Position numbers and translations under genes: made by a program. From the NCBI GenBank assembly GCA_964036295.1, contig OZ038462.1, forward strand, positions 627,501-691,500: a stretch of DNA of 64,000 bases, written 5' to 3'. Origin of the DNA: Plumapathes pennacea. Lineage: Eukaryota; Cnidaria; Anthozoa; Antipatharia; Myriopathidae. Shown in pieces: positions 1-11,689 of the stretch (the first letter of the stretch is position 1; the number at the start of each line of letters is the position of its first letter). Below the pieces are notes generated by a model. The model did not search any database and was not told the DNA's origin. It worked only from the letters and a program-made list of their open reading frames with translations.

Positions 1-767
1 GCGGTGAACGATACATCGCCATCAAGCACGCCTTGCGCTACGAATCTCTTGTCACGACGCGTCGACTGACCACAGTTGTCGTTGTAGCATGGACTTTTTC
101 AGTTATTTCTTGCTTAGTTTCTCTCGCTTTTGATCTAGCGGGTGAGAGGGTGCTGAGAGACCAGTTGTACTACATAAACTCGCTTTGTATTGTTTTCAGC
201 GGTGTACTTTTTGTCTCGTTTTGTCAGTTTTCTGTACTTTTAGAAACCAAACGACACCGTGAACACATCAAGGCCATGCAAGTCTCAGAATCCAGCGCAA
301 AAGAACTGTTGCAGAAAGATAAAGCGGTCAGAACTACGACGATCATCGTAGGCGCTATGTTTGTATGTTATATTCCTCTGTTAATATTTCATGCAGTAGC
401 TACAAATGTATCAAACTTCCCAGCAAGTATGTTGCTAAGTGTCATTCATGTGCTAGATATATTTGTAATATTCAACTCGTTCATCAATCCAATAATTTAC
501 TGCATGAGAACACAGGAGTTTAGAAGGGCGTTCAGTGAACTCTTCAATCCTGAAGTTTCCCAAATAAATGCACACTTTGCAATGAACACAGTGGGAAGTT
601 CAAGAGAACAACGAACGGACGACAAAGTTTGCATGGATCCTTCCAACAAGAGAAAGCAAGTGGCCTGGCCAGACATCACATCCCTTCGTGGCTCCCGCTC
701 TCGTTCCTTGGACTTGTCAAAGGATTCATCGCACGCACCGATGACCCGCCGAACGAATTCTGTCTGA
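1..767 (+). CDS. Class A (rhodopsin-family) GPCR, 5' end outside window
   Basis: The reading frame is open from base 3 and begins inside TM3 with the G-protein-coupling motif ERY (GERYIAIKHAL), so the first third of the receptor lies left of the window. TM4 (VVVVAWTFSVISCLVSLAF), TM5, a basic third loop (EAKRH-like, KELLQKDK), TM6 (FVCYIPLLIF) and TM7 with NPIIYCM follow. The cytoplasmic tail ends at TGA 765-767. It is nearly identical to the intact receptor at 2517-3701, so the two are recent tandem duplicates. The loop between TM4 and TM5 is short and has no cysteine, a feature of melanocortin-like receptors in this superfamily; ligand unknown. The annotated start at a TTG (base 33) is not real, as coding similarity continues upstream. 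Confidence 0.9.
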   Translation, partial: GERYIAIKHALRYESLVTTRRLTTVVVVAWTFSVISCLVSLAFDLAGERVLRDQLYYINSLCIVFSGVLFVSFCQFSVLLETKRHREHIKAMQVSESSAKELLQKDKAVRTTTIIVGAMFVCYIPLLIFHAVATNVSNFPASMLLSVIHVLDIFVIFNSFINPIIYCMRTQEFRRAFSELFNPEVSQINAHFAMNTVGSSREQRTDDKVCMDPSNKRKQVAWPDITSLRGSRSRSLDLSKDSSHAPMTRRTNSV

Positions 768-2516
768 AAAACTCTCAGTTTATAGCCTAACAGTGTAAAC
801 CGAGCAAAGTGGTGGTAGGATATAATGCGGTACCAACTAAAAATTTCGCCAGTTTCAACAAAATGCTGGGCGTGTCCCGAAAAGCATTTCATTGTGTTAA
901 CTAAAAATCTTCAGAAGATGTCAGCGCTTGCACTAAGTAGCCTTGCATCTATAAGCGATACGACAAGACAGCCATTAAAACAACATAGCGCACTATATCC
1001 TAATGCGCAAATCATGAATTTTGACAACAAAGTATAAGGCGGGCTACGCACGCTTTATGAACTATCTAGAGTGAAAGGCTTGCTTATTATTTTATTTTTT
1101 CTTTCCAATGTTTCTCCCCATAATTGCAAACAGAAAAGAGAAGCTCGAAACGAAAACGTAGTCCGTGAAATTTGTGTTGGACGGTATAGTGTTGATTTAT
1201 TTCCTCAAAGAAACCGTTCAATGAAAAATGATAAGTTATTCTATTGTAGACTGAGCTTTCACTTAGAACTTCCAACTCCCGAATGGTCAAATAACGGCTA
1301 AAGACCTCTAAAAAAAGGAAACCATAAATATGAGTAGCATTCACGTTGGCGCTGAGCAAAGATCGCGGTTTTATTGATATTTAATGTGATCACTAACCGA
1401 ATTTCTGCATTTTAAAATGAATTTTTCTAATTCTCTAACGTTATAACAACTTCAATTAAAAGTTCTTATACAATTGACTTCCGTGCCGCAGCTGAAACTA
1501 CAAACTAACAGTTTGTTAGTGCAGACGAGATTCCGTGGACCATCGGAAACGTCCACTGATTGAAAAGCCAAGAGAGAACTCATTAGCAAAGCAACACAAA
1601 TCGCACATTTAAAAAGCCTTCAGGAAACTCCTCACTTTGTGGCAGATTTTTCAGATGTATTAGTTTAGTTTTGAATTTAAGTGCCTCTCTTTAGTTCTAC
1701 TGTGATATAAAGGGAGACGGGGCGAGCAAATTTGCTTCTGTTTCACAGCATTTTTAATTAAAAGGGCGTTAAAAGTTGTGATTTTTAGTTTGAATAGCAT
1801 TTTACTATAATTGCGGCTAAGTTCCATTTCCGTTCTCGCTTTTGTTGTATCTGTCAAACTGTTTTATAATACATTTTCCAGATTGAAATGTAAAACTATC
1901 TCAATGTTTTATCTGGAATAAAGCAGCCAGGTATACAGCGTCCCACTCTATAATCATATGTGCAATTGCTTAGATTGTCTTAACTCTACTGAATTTTGAT
2001 TGTTAATATTAAATTTTAGTGAAGGAAGCGCTTTCCGATTTTTGGATGCGATTGCTGCAACCGTTTCCATGATATTGTTGTTTGACTTTCACTACCAAAG
2101 CCAAATTTAAACTCGACTAGAAGCTTCCTCAACTGTCGATTGGTCAACACTTTCCACCAAAAACAGCCAGACAACTAAACAGTGCGCATTTCATCTTAAA
2201 ACGAAACCATGCAAAATATCCATCTGATGTCTATATTAAACAATAAATTGATCAGAATTGATCAGAGAGAAGTTTAATTCATTCGGTTTTCAAAAAGACA
2301 AAATGTAAATGCACAGGCTGGTGTCATTAGACATCCTGCTTCATGGCTTTATGATGCAAGTTTTGTCCTTTGCATGCTCATCGCCCATTATCTAAAATAA
2401 TAGAAGTCTCGCGACAAAATAATATCAGGTGGTGTGGATCAAAAGCAAACACATCTTATAGAGTAACAACAGACTGTGCAGAAGCAGATCAGACCACTCG
2501 AGGAACACTGTCCCAA
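768..2516. other. Intergenic spacer between GPCR copies 1 and 2
   Basis: No gene recognised. The first ~260 bases are the 3' flank of the receptor and are closely repeated after copy 2 (3702-3890), so they belong to the duplicated unit. The rest is AT-rich unique sequence. The upstream reading frame of copy 2 stays open from about 2370, but without an ATG before 2517. Confidence 0.6.
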
Positions 2517-3701
2517 ATGGCCACCAACGCGACAGACCATCTCATCAACTCGACGCAGCCTGGTTTATCGTCTGTGTGCTCTATAATGGGAATATTCGCC
2601 TGGCAAGAACAATATCTGACTCCAACAGCTTTCATCATGTACGTTTTTGCCGCCTCTGTTGAAGCACTGCTTTGTCCCTCTATAATCTTACTGAATGCGT
2701 TGGTAATTTTGGCAGTCAAGCGAAAGCGTTATCTGCGAAAAAAGAAGCCCTGTGTTCTACTGGCTTCTTTGGCAGCAACGGATCTCCTCCTTGGACTCGT
2801 CGTTCTTCCCGTATTAATCATGAACGACCTACAACGCATCCTTGGAGTGGGACCCATATGCCTCATAGGCAAAATGGTAGAAGTAATTATGGAAATTGTC
2901 TGTGGTGCTTCGTTCTGGCACTTAGTGATAATCAGCGGTGAACGATACATTGCCATCAAGCACGCCTTGCGCTACGAAACTCTTGTCACGACGCGTCGAC
3001 TGACCACAGTTGTCGTTGTAGTATGGACTTTTTCAGTTATTCCTTGTTTAGTTTCTCTCGCTTTCGATCTAGCGGGTGAGAGTGTGCTGAGAGACCACTT
3101 GAACGGCGTGGTGTTACTTATTTTTGTTTTCGGTGGTGTACTTGTTGTCTCGTTTTGTCAGTTTGCTGTACTTTTAGAAGCCAAACGACACCGTGAACAC
3201 ATCAAGGCCATGCAAGTCTCAGAATCCAGCGCAAAAGAACTGTTGCAGAAAGATAAAGCGGTCAGAACTACGACGATTATCGTCGGCACTATGTTTGTGT
3301 GTTATATTCCTCTGTTGATATTTTATGCAGTAGCTACAAGTGTATCGAACTTCCCAGCAAGTATGTTGCTAAGTGTCGCTCCGGTGCTAGATTTATTTGT
3401 AATATTCAACTCGTTCATCAATCCAATAATTTACTGCATGAGAACACAGGAGTTTAAAAGGGCGTTCAGTGAACTTTTCAATCCTGAGGTTTCCCAAATA
3501 AATGCACACTTTGCAATGAACACAGTGGGAAGTTCAAGAGAACAACGAAAGGACGACAAAGTTTGCATGGATCCTTCCAACGAGAGAAAGCAAGTGGCCT
3601 GGCCAGACACCACATCCCTTCGTGGCTCCCGCTCTCGTTCCTTGGACTTGTCAAAGGATTCATCGCACGCACCGATGACCCGCCGAACGAATTCTGTCTG
3701 A
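2517..3701 (+). CDS. Class A GPCR, intact single-exon receptor
   Basis: A 394-residue seven-helix receptor of the plasma membrane. I chose ATG 2517 (context ccaaATGg); the frame is open further 5' but only from a TTG. The N-terminus is extracellular with NAT and NST glycosylation sites and no signal peptide. TM1 (IILLNALVILAVK), TM2 (LAATDLLLGLVVLPVL with the sodium-site Asp), TM3 with the disulfide Cys (PICLIG) and ERY, TM4, TM5, TM6 (FVCYIP, with Tyr where most receptors have Trp) and TM7 (NSFINPIIY) are all visible. The tail is basic and Ser-rich. The second extracellular loop lacks Cys, so the usual TM3-ECL2 disulfide cannot form. In coral annotations such receptors tend to be called adenosine- or melanocortin-receptor-like; I cannot assign a ligand. 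Confidence 0.93.
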   Translation: MATNATDHLINSTQPGLSSVCSIMGIFAWQEQYLTPTAFIMYVFAASVEALLCPSIILLNALVILAVKRKRYLRKKKPCVLLASLAATDLLLGLVVLPVLIMNDLQRILGVGPICLIGKMVEVIMEIVCGASFWHLVIISGERYIAIKHALRYETLVTTRRLTTVVVVVWTFSVIPCLVSLAFDLAGESVLRDHLNGVVLLIFVFGGVLVVSFCQFAVLLEAKRHREHIKAMQVSESSAKELLQKDKAVRTTTIIVGTMFVCYIPLLIFYAVATSVSNFPASMLLSVAPVLDLFVIFNSFINPIIYCMRTQEFKRAFSELFNPEVSQINAHFAMNTVGSSREQRKDDKVCMDPSNERKQVAWPDTTSLRGSRSRSLDLSKDSSHAPMTRRTNSV

Positions 3702-4150
3702 AAAACTCTCAGTTTATAGCCTAACAGTGTAAACCGAGCAAAGTGGTGGTAGGATATAATGCGGTACCAACTAATAATTTCGCCAGTTTGAACAAAATGC
3801 TGGGCGTGTCCCGAAAAGCATTTCATTGTGTTAACTAAAAATCTTCACAAAATGTCAGCGCTTGCTCTAAATAGCCTTGCATCTATAAGCTCGCTTTTGC
3901 GACTGAGGGGGAGAGGTGTTGAATTTGGGGAACCTGGGACCGAGATAGTATACCACATGCTTATTTGATAATCATTATGATGATGAACATGACAATCTGA
4001 ACATTTACGAGAAAACAGTTGAAGGATAAAATGATATAGACGATAAGACGGTTATTAAAACAACTATCCTAATGCGCGAATTATGAATTTTTCAACGAAG
4101 TATAAAGGCTTCCTTATTATTTAACTTTTTCTTTCCCATCCCCCCCCCCC
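3702..4150. other. 3' flank of GPCR copy 2, ending in an 11-base poly-C
   Basis: The 3' flank repeats that of copy 1. At about 4056-4139 it matches the sequence at 1005-1110 (…ATGAATTTT…AAAGGCTT…TTTTTCTTTCC), then runs into a poly-C tract (4140-4150). Immediately after that, GPCR coding similarity resumes in mid-gene. This is the junction of a deletion or unequal recombination. Confidence 0.6.
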
Positions 4151-4153
4151 ATT

Positions 4154-4825
4154 GTTCCACTTGTTTCTTGTTTAGTTTCTCTCGCTTTCGATCTAGCGGG
4201 TGAGAGTGTGCTGAGAGACCAGTTGTGCGGCATATTTCAGCTTTGTACCGTTTTCAGCGGTGTACTTGTTGTCTCGTTTTGTCAATTTGCTGTACTTTTA
4301 GAAGCCAAACGACATCGTAAACACATCAAGGTCCATCAAGTCTCAGAATCCAGCGCAAAAGAATTGTTGCAGAAAGATAAAGCGACCAGAACTACGACGA
4401 TTATCGTCGGCACTATGTTTGTATGTTATATTCCTCTGTTGATATTTTATGCAGTAGCTACAAATGTATCGAACTTCCCAGCAAGTATGTTGCTAAGTGT
4501 CACTCATGTGCTAGATATATTTGTAATATTCAACTCGTTCATCAATCCAATAATTTACTGCATGAGAACACAGGAGTTTAGAAGGGCGTTCAGTGAACTC
4601 TTCGATCCTGAAGTTTCCAAAAGGAATGCGAAGTTTGAGATGAGTATAGCGGGAGTGTCAAGAAAACAACGACAGGAAAACAAAGCTTGCATCGATTCCT
4701 CGCAAAAGAAAAAACAAATGGCTTTGCCAGAGCCTATGCCCTTTCGTGGCTCCCGGTCTCATTCCTGGGACTTGACAAAATATTCATCGCACAAACGAAG
4801 AACCCGCCGAGCAAATTCTGTCTAG
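4154..4825 (+). pseudogene. 5'-truncated GPCR copy 3 (TM4 to C-terminus)
   Basis: Coding similarity to copies 1 and 2 begins near the end of TM4 (LVSLAFDLAGESVLRDQL) and runs through TM5, TM6 (FVCYIPLLIF) and TM7 (NPIIYCMRTQEF) to a stop at 4823-4825. TM1 to TM3 and the ERY motif are missing, and the sequence directly upstream is 3' flank of a neighbouring copy, so no complete receptor can be made from this locus. The remaining frame has no stops. Its cytoplasmic tail has diverged (FEMSIAGVSRKQRQ, MALPEPMPFRGSRSHSWDL) much more than copies 1 and 2 differ from each other. So this was an older, distinct paralogue before it was cut. Confidence 0.8.
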
Positions 4826-5744
4826 AAACTCTCAGTTTATGCCGAACAGTGTGAACCGTGAAGGTAGTAGTAAAGAAGTTACGTGGTACATAGAATATAT
4901 ATTGTGATGTCAACGAATAATTTCGCCGGTTAGAATAAAATGTTGGGCGTGTTTTTGCTTTTCGGGCGAAAAGCACTTGATTGTGTGAGTGTCCACTAAA
5001 AGTCTTCAGAAAATGTCAGCGCTTGCTCTAAATAGCCTTGCATCTATAATAAAAATTCACGTTTGCGACTACAACGTGGTGAATTTCCACGGCAACTGTA
5101 AATATTAAATAAAACAGTGGGATAAAGGAAATTGGCAGTTTTTCCTTGTCTGGGTTCGATGAATGCCCAATTATTTTCAGGAGGGTGGCGGAACAGTTAT
5201 TGAGATTATTTCGAAGTAATAGGGATTTGTATGGGAGATGTTCAAATCACGTTTTACGCAAGAAACTAACAACAGAGAGAGTTCTTAGTACTAATGCCGG
5301 TTGTGATAACTTTCGAGGCGATTTGGCGCCGATTTAACAATCATATCTAACTAAATCGCCTCGAAAGTTATCATAAGCGGTAAGTCGGGTCTCTTCTGTT
5401 GCTAGACCGATTTTAAGAGCAAGATTTATTATTTTCACGCGTAAAACTCCCACACAAATCAGTCGTGACGTCATCAGGCCGGTCGTGTGGGCACCAAGGG
5501 CGCAGCAAACCTCATCAAAATATCATACGGGAGCCTCGGGCCAGTGTTTGGGCCCCACTTGGGCGTTGCACCTTGGGGGTAGGGGTGGGGAATACATTGG
5601 TCAGCTAAAATTTAGAGTCGGAAAAAAACACCTTTTCTAGCATTTTTATGGCATCTAAGTTATTGTATTGAAGGGAAAGTTTTAATAGCTATAACTGGAG
5701 CAGGAGATAAAGCTGGGAGGCGAGTGTGCGGGAGATCGACGTGA
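4826..5744. other. Intergenic; holds a perfect 20-bp-arm hairpin
   Basis: No gene recognised. The first ~270 bases are the diverged 3' flank of the GPCR unit. The hairpin at 5305-5372 is listed separately. 5560-5744 is G-rich without clear structure. Confidence 0.5.
5305..5372. repeat. Inverted repeat (hairpin), possible MITE remnant
   Basis: GATAACTTTCGAGGCGATTT at 5305-5324 is the exact reverse complement of 5353-5372, with a 28-base loop. Weaker complementarity extends a few bases outward on each side. It could be a tiny non-autonomous transposon; no target duplication is obvious. Confidence 0.7.
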
Positions 5745-6026
5745 CTATGCGGGATGCAGCGGGGAGATCAGGTCTGCAGGGATGAGGAGGGATCTGGAGG
5801 CGAGTCTCTCTGAGCGGGAATTTGAATGACACAAAATAATGTATCAAGCACTACAATAAGATACGCAAAACTTACCTGGTGTATTTAGCTGTTGGGGTGC
5901 TGTCTTTGTCCGCAATTTTGACCGATTTCGGAGATTTTCAGCTCCGTTGCAACATGCGAAGCAGCGCGCCAACACACGTGTCCGATTACGGCCGATTTTT
6001 GATTTACAAATTGGTGACCATTTCAT
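5745..6026 (-). CDS. Possible two-exon micro-gene, unrecognised
   Basis: A speculative call. On the minus strand ATG 6024-6026 opens a frame that reaches a good donor (CCAG|GTAAGTT; exon 5876-6026). A pyrimidine-rich acceptor (TCCCTGCAG, 5774-5779) gives an exon at 5745-5773 that keeps frame and ends …DLISPLHPA. The predicted peptide is 59 residues, basic and Cys-containing, with no signal peptide or known domain. The splice signals are the only support. Part of a dispersed repeat is an equally good explanation. Confidence 0.22.
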
Positions 6027-6237
6027 TGCCTGCCTTTAAAATGTGGGGAGGTATCCTGCTAATCCCTTTATACCACATAAACGATAATACCCTCTCTTCC
6101 AGAGTTATATGTCGCCGTTGAATTGAAGACAAAGTGAAACGGACCGTACCGGCCGTTGTAGTAAAGTCGACTGTCTGCGCCGAGGGCCTGGCGAGAGTAT
6201 CAAATCTCAATCCCACCACCGGGGGGCGGGGGGTTAC

Positions 6238-6473
<236 letters not shown>

Positions 6474-6512
6474 TTATTTTTTATTTTTATTATTATTTCT
6501 TCTTTTTTTTTT

Positions 6513-8100
6513 TGGAACTCCAAGAATGTTTATTGTCACTCAGGTATGAAACCCTAAATGAATCAAAGATGGCAACCCAACTTGGAAAAAAATGTTTTAA
6601 CACAAGAGCAGGTTGGGGGACTTATCACATGTCCTCAATGTTAATGCAGTTGAAAGCTGTGTATTGAGAAAAACATGCATGCATTGGTGTCATGTTTCAA
6701 ACCTGTACCAGCTAATCAGACCAAATATCCAAAACAACAAGTACAGAACTTTATGAACTTGTATGGTATTACAAATCCCTGTGAAAAACTCAAACCCATT
6801 CCCAGAATGAAACATGCATATAACCTTTGGTGCTCCCCCCCCCCCCCCCCCCCAATCTTATGATGTCATGTATAGCAACCTATAGCGACACTATAAATTT
6901 GTCCATATAATGGTGATAATATGAATCATGAAAGAAATGCTCAAAGTACATAGGAAATGTTTTTAATTAGCAAACTACATTTTATTGCTGACATATGCTG
7001 TCAAACATATGGTTTGCAAATCTGTGTACATTAATGCAGTCTAAAAGCCCATGCAGTCAAACAGACTCCTCAATTCAACTATTGAAGTGATGGAGCAGCT
7101 TGTTAAAGACCCTCAATCCCAAGGCTTATCACATGCAGCTGGATACTTTTTACTGGGTGAAAACATTCATAGATCCCCAGTCCACAAAGCCCAGGGAGGA
7201 TGAGCATTCAAATGCATGCACCTCTGCCCAGACATTATACACTTGTGAAAGCTGAGTTTTAGACTTCATTGGTGTGGACATAAAACATATGCTGATGCAG
7301 AAAAGCTGACTTTTTGGGAAAAATTCCCTACCCTGGGAATGGGTCAAAATAATTGAATCAGTTAAATCCCCCGTATCAAGTGAGCTTTTACAATTCCAAG
7401 ATGGCCAACCCGACTGATGCCCTCCTCACAAAATGAAAACATCCTCACAGTGGGGCGCAGACTCCTGGTCAAATTCTCAATGGGGGGAGGGGATCATAAC
7501 CTCCCAATGGGTTTAACAATGATAAGTGCATTACAAAATAATATATGCAAAAACAGAGCAGCTGTAAAAAAATCCCTGACTGGATGGCAACAACTACGAT
7601 TATTTGGTCCTTCGTTGGAGCACTTGCTCCCTTTTAACACGTACACCTTTAACCCTTGCTACCATGCACCCAGGAGTCATATAGATGAGCCCTTTAAATA
7701 CTCCAGTAAGAAATTGTACCCTGCGTTTATACTAGTCAAGACTTTAACAAATCATTTCCAGAACTATAAAGACCTGGAAAGTTCCAAGGCCGCTCGAAGG
7801 TCTACCAACTGAAAAATTGATCGATGCGTTGATATATCAGTGCACTATTCTATAAAAATTAGACAAGAGAACTCCTTTAAGCCGGCCCGTGGGTGTGGCT
7901 AAACACTTCGTACTTTCATATCCTCCGTGTGTAGAGTCATCAACACGGCTTGCTGAGGCACAAGCCACGGGATCTCAATAACTATTGCTGTACCCTGCAA
8001 TATAGGCCATGCCAGGACTAAAGTTCCTTCAAAAAGTACTCTCTGTTCTCCCAGGGAAACGAGACTTTGTAATCAAAACACGAACGAAATCCAAACAATG
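6513..8100. other. Intergenic, no gene seen
   Basis: AT-rich sequence with a 19-base poly-C run at 6835-6853. A 131-codon open frame at 7417-7812 has no domain, biased composition or splice context and I do not call it. Confidence 0.5.
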
Positions 8101-8139
8101 TTCATTTCAGCCTTCTTCCCGACCGGGACTGTGCAAGTC

Positions 8140-8290
8140 TGTGGAAGCTGACCAATCAGAATACCACAAATAACCTTGTATTGTTCTTTCTACCAATCAG
8201 AGTCGCCGTTTCACTGGTGCATTGTGGGCCGACTTTTCTTTACCTGGCGAAAGCGCGTGATTTTGAACAACAAGATGTCGTAGGTTGTAG
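8140..8290 (+). promoter_or_regulatory. Candidate LIN54 promoter with two CCAAT boxes
   Basis: Two ACCAATCAG motifs (CCAAT at 8152-8156 and 8193-8197, 41 bp apart) precede a GCATTGTGGGCCG element near 8219 and more GC-rich sequence. Paired CCAAT boxes bound by NF-Y are common in cell-cycle promoters. The coding start at 9671 is about 1.4 kb away, so an untranslated first exon with an intron would be needed; 8300-9670 contains no recognised coding sequence. Confidence 0.35.
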
Positions 8291-9670
8291 AAAGTTGTAT
8301 GTTTCTACTATGGTGTTTCTGTGCGATCTAAAGCTAGTGAGGACCCTGTATATGGACATTGTGTAACACTCATATATTAGACAGGTAATGTGAAGTTATT
8401 CTTTGGCACTTTCGCTGCCAAAACGGCGATCTTTGGGGAAGTTTCCTTGGCGTCGCGAGTGTTCGATCTCGTACTTGTTTTATTGCTAGATTTCACTTTA
8501 TCCCATTTCAGCTGTTCATCGCAGGATCGATGAATCAAATGCGTTTTCAAATTTGTTGATGACAGTGTGTTTGAGATTCAGCTGGCCGACATCTCTATGA
8601 TCTACACTTCGCAATCGTCGCTTGATTTTTGTGTGCCGGGTTTCTTTGTAAAGTTGCTATTGTGACTCACAACATCAGTGCTCTTTTATTGCTTTTCGAT
8701 AGCAACGCTTCCGATCCTTCCATTGCAAAGAAAATTATAACTTTTACCTCATAACTGCTTGCCGACCGTCAAAGTTTAGTCGTACTTCCCGATGATTCTG
8801 TGTCAAGTAATTTCGCTTCGTGGGACAAAACATTTTCAAAATGTCTGCCGCTCCGTGATGTAGCAAAATCGCTGTTGTCATTTTGTTGCTGTTCGTGGTC
8901 ATATCTTAACGTTGCACACGAATCAGTCGATTCTGCAAGGAAGTTGTTATTTTTAATACGTCGACAACTCCAACAGTTTTAAGTAATTTTCACATATAGC
9001 GTGCAGTGAGGCAATTGCTTGGGTAAATTATTGTAGTCGACGATCGTATCTATCTTTTGAAAATTAAAGTGAAGCAATCAGTGACAACGCCGAGCTTAAG
9101 AAAGCCAGACACTATTTTGCCACCAAAAGGCGCAGTGCATTTGTACAAATGTATCAACTGTATATAAACTCAAAAATCAAGCTAGCTATGTTGTTTATAT
9201 AGAATTTAGGTATGTATAACTTTATCTAACACTAAAAGCACATTACCTCAAGTTGGCCAGCCATCCTGGTAGTCAAGTGAAAATGTTAATTTACTAATTG
9301 CTATTGATTTAAGATTTTTCTCCCATTTCCATTCCTTCATAAAAATAGAAATATAGGTATATATAACAATAATTAATATGCATTGCTACATTTAGATGTT
9401 ATTCAGTGGCTTAGGGTTGTTGGATTGCTCTTGGTTTTGTGTTTATTGTGCTATCAAACAGCCATGTTGTTGGTTAGTAAAGCAGTGATGACTTTCAATG
9501 ACTTGAGGTGCATAATTTTCTTTGTAATCTTTTTGCAACTCCGAAACCATTGGAAGAAGTTATCACCCCAAATATGTATACCATACTGTACACACATCCC
9601 ACTTCTGAATGGAGGCTGAATATCTTATGTTGTTTTGGACCTGTTTCAGTTTAATTTGGTTTGATATTTT

Positions 9671-11645
9671 ATGGAGAAAGTTGTGGTGGTGAAGCGGGAG
9701 CCACTGGATGATGCAAGCAAAGCTGCAACTCCTGGACAGGGGCAAGCTACCCAGATGCTCTCTTTAGCAGATGCAACAGCAACACTCAAAAACAGTCCAG
9801 TGATCCTCATCCAACCCAAGAATGAAGGGGTGCAACAACAAGGCATTGTGGTGTCATCTGCACCTACTATCCAAGGTATAGGGCACTACTGTTTTTTGAA
9901 TGAGCAAATTATTTACATTTATTGTTCAACTTCCTTAGTTGGTAACATTTATATATAAATAACTTCATAGTAAACATACAAATTATATGCAGCCATTATT
10001 ATATTGTGCTATGAGGCACTAGGGCAAATAGCATTATTTTGATAGCTTGCACAGATGAAAGCTACCAATTCTCAGTACGAACTGATCTTATCGAAAAAAT
10101 AAAATTTTAACAGATAATTTTCTTTTAGAACTATGATCTTTTTACTTATAAATGGCGTACATATTGATGTTTCCATTTGTGTTGCAAAGGGTCTGATTTT
10201 GAAATGTGCTGTTGTGCAGGTCAACTTACAGTACCTTATTACCTTGCAGCTGTGTCACCACTAAGAGGAGTCTCAACTATTGGTCAGTCTACACCGCTCG
10301 TCCTCTGCAGAAGTCCACTCAAGTTGACACCTGTACAAGCACAGCGAATAGTAACATCTGCTGCTGCGAGTAAGACACAAGAGCAGGGCAAAGCCACAAG
10401 CAATGCTAACTTTACAGTCTACCATGTGCAGCCCTTGATGGCTGCGCCCAAACATCCCATAGTACCCAGAACAGGAACCTCCCCAAGTAAAGTAGTTCCA
10501 ATCCAGCTACAGAAGCTTATTCCAATCACGTCTTCGTCGGTCACCAAAGCCCCTGCCTCCATCACAACACACCCTACGGTGGTTGTTTCAACACAGCAGA
10601 GTGCAACCACTGTCCGTCACATTGCACCAAAGGTCAGCATCACTCCTGTGATCACGGGGCAGGCAGTTTCACTTGCCGCAACACGGGTACGCAATGTTGT
10701 CACAACTGAGCAACAGCTAGCTCCGAAACCTAACCAGCCACAAGTAACCGGGGCACCAATTCAGCCACAACGGGTTTTGGTTCCTGCTCTTCCATCCAAC
10801 ATGCAACAGATCCCAGCTGGCGCTGCGCCTAATATTCAGTTTCCACATGGTGTTATAAGTGGAGGAGTTGTCTACCTTCCACAAGTAAGTCACAGATGCT
10901 TAAGGTGCGAATTGTTTAGTGGTAAGGCTAATGGTCACTATACTTCTTAGGAGTAGCTGTAAATAATTTACATTTAGTGAGCAAGATTTTCATTTCTGTG
11001 CTAGTGTAATAAAAAGTTCATTTGTTGGCAGTTCAAGAATAGAAAATGCAAAGCTAAACCTATTTGGCCTGCAAAATAAGACAAAATATCTGGCCAAATT
11101 TGATGCTACAATATCCTGCTGTAACATGTACAGAAGTGGAGGAAGCCAGTCTTCTAGACAACCAAAAATGTTTAGAATTCTAATCCTTTCAGTCCTAAGC
11201 TCAAAATACATTAATTAAATTCTCCCAACCAACCAAGAAGAAAATGTATGACTGATACAGTGAAAATTGACAGATAAATCAGCTCTCTTTCTCATCTGAG
11301 CAAGCTACTCTCTATCACTTGCCAAGTTATCCATACTTCATGATATTTTTCTCATGTTAACTTATGTATTATAATTTATTACAACAGTTTGACCACACAA
11401 AAAAACTTACTTTGTGATACTTGTCTTGACTGACGTGTTTGGCACCTTTTATCTCACAGCAGGCATTGAATTCAGGTGCTTTTCCTATTGCTGTACCCCT
11501 GCAAGCGAATGCTATGAATTCATCTGGGAACCAAGCATCTGTCAATGGGTGAGTTTTAGTTTAGCACCGAGTGTTGGTGTAAACAATATAGATATCATAC
11601 ATTAGTACACAGAAGAGTTTAGTGTATGGTACAGTAGTTGTTGCT

Positions 11646-11689
<44 letters not shown>

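Noticed and set aside
497-892. 131-codon minus-strand frame over the end of GPCR copy 1 (repeated over copy 2)
   Set aside because: Antisense shadow of the conserved receptor coding sequence; it recurs only because the genes are duplicates.
7417-7812. 131-codon + strand frame
   Set aside because: No domain, splice context or similarity; composition like surrounding non-coding sequence.
9383-9619. 78-codon hydrophobic frame upstream of LIN54
   Set aside because: No ATG context or homology; probably 5' UTR or intron sequence.
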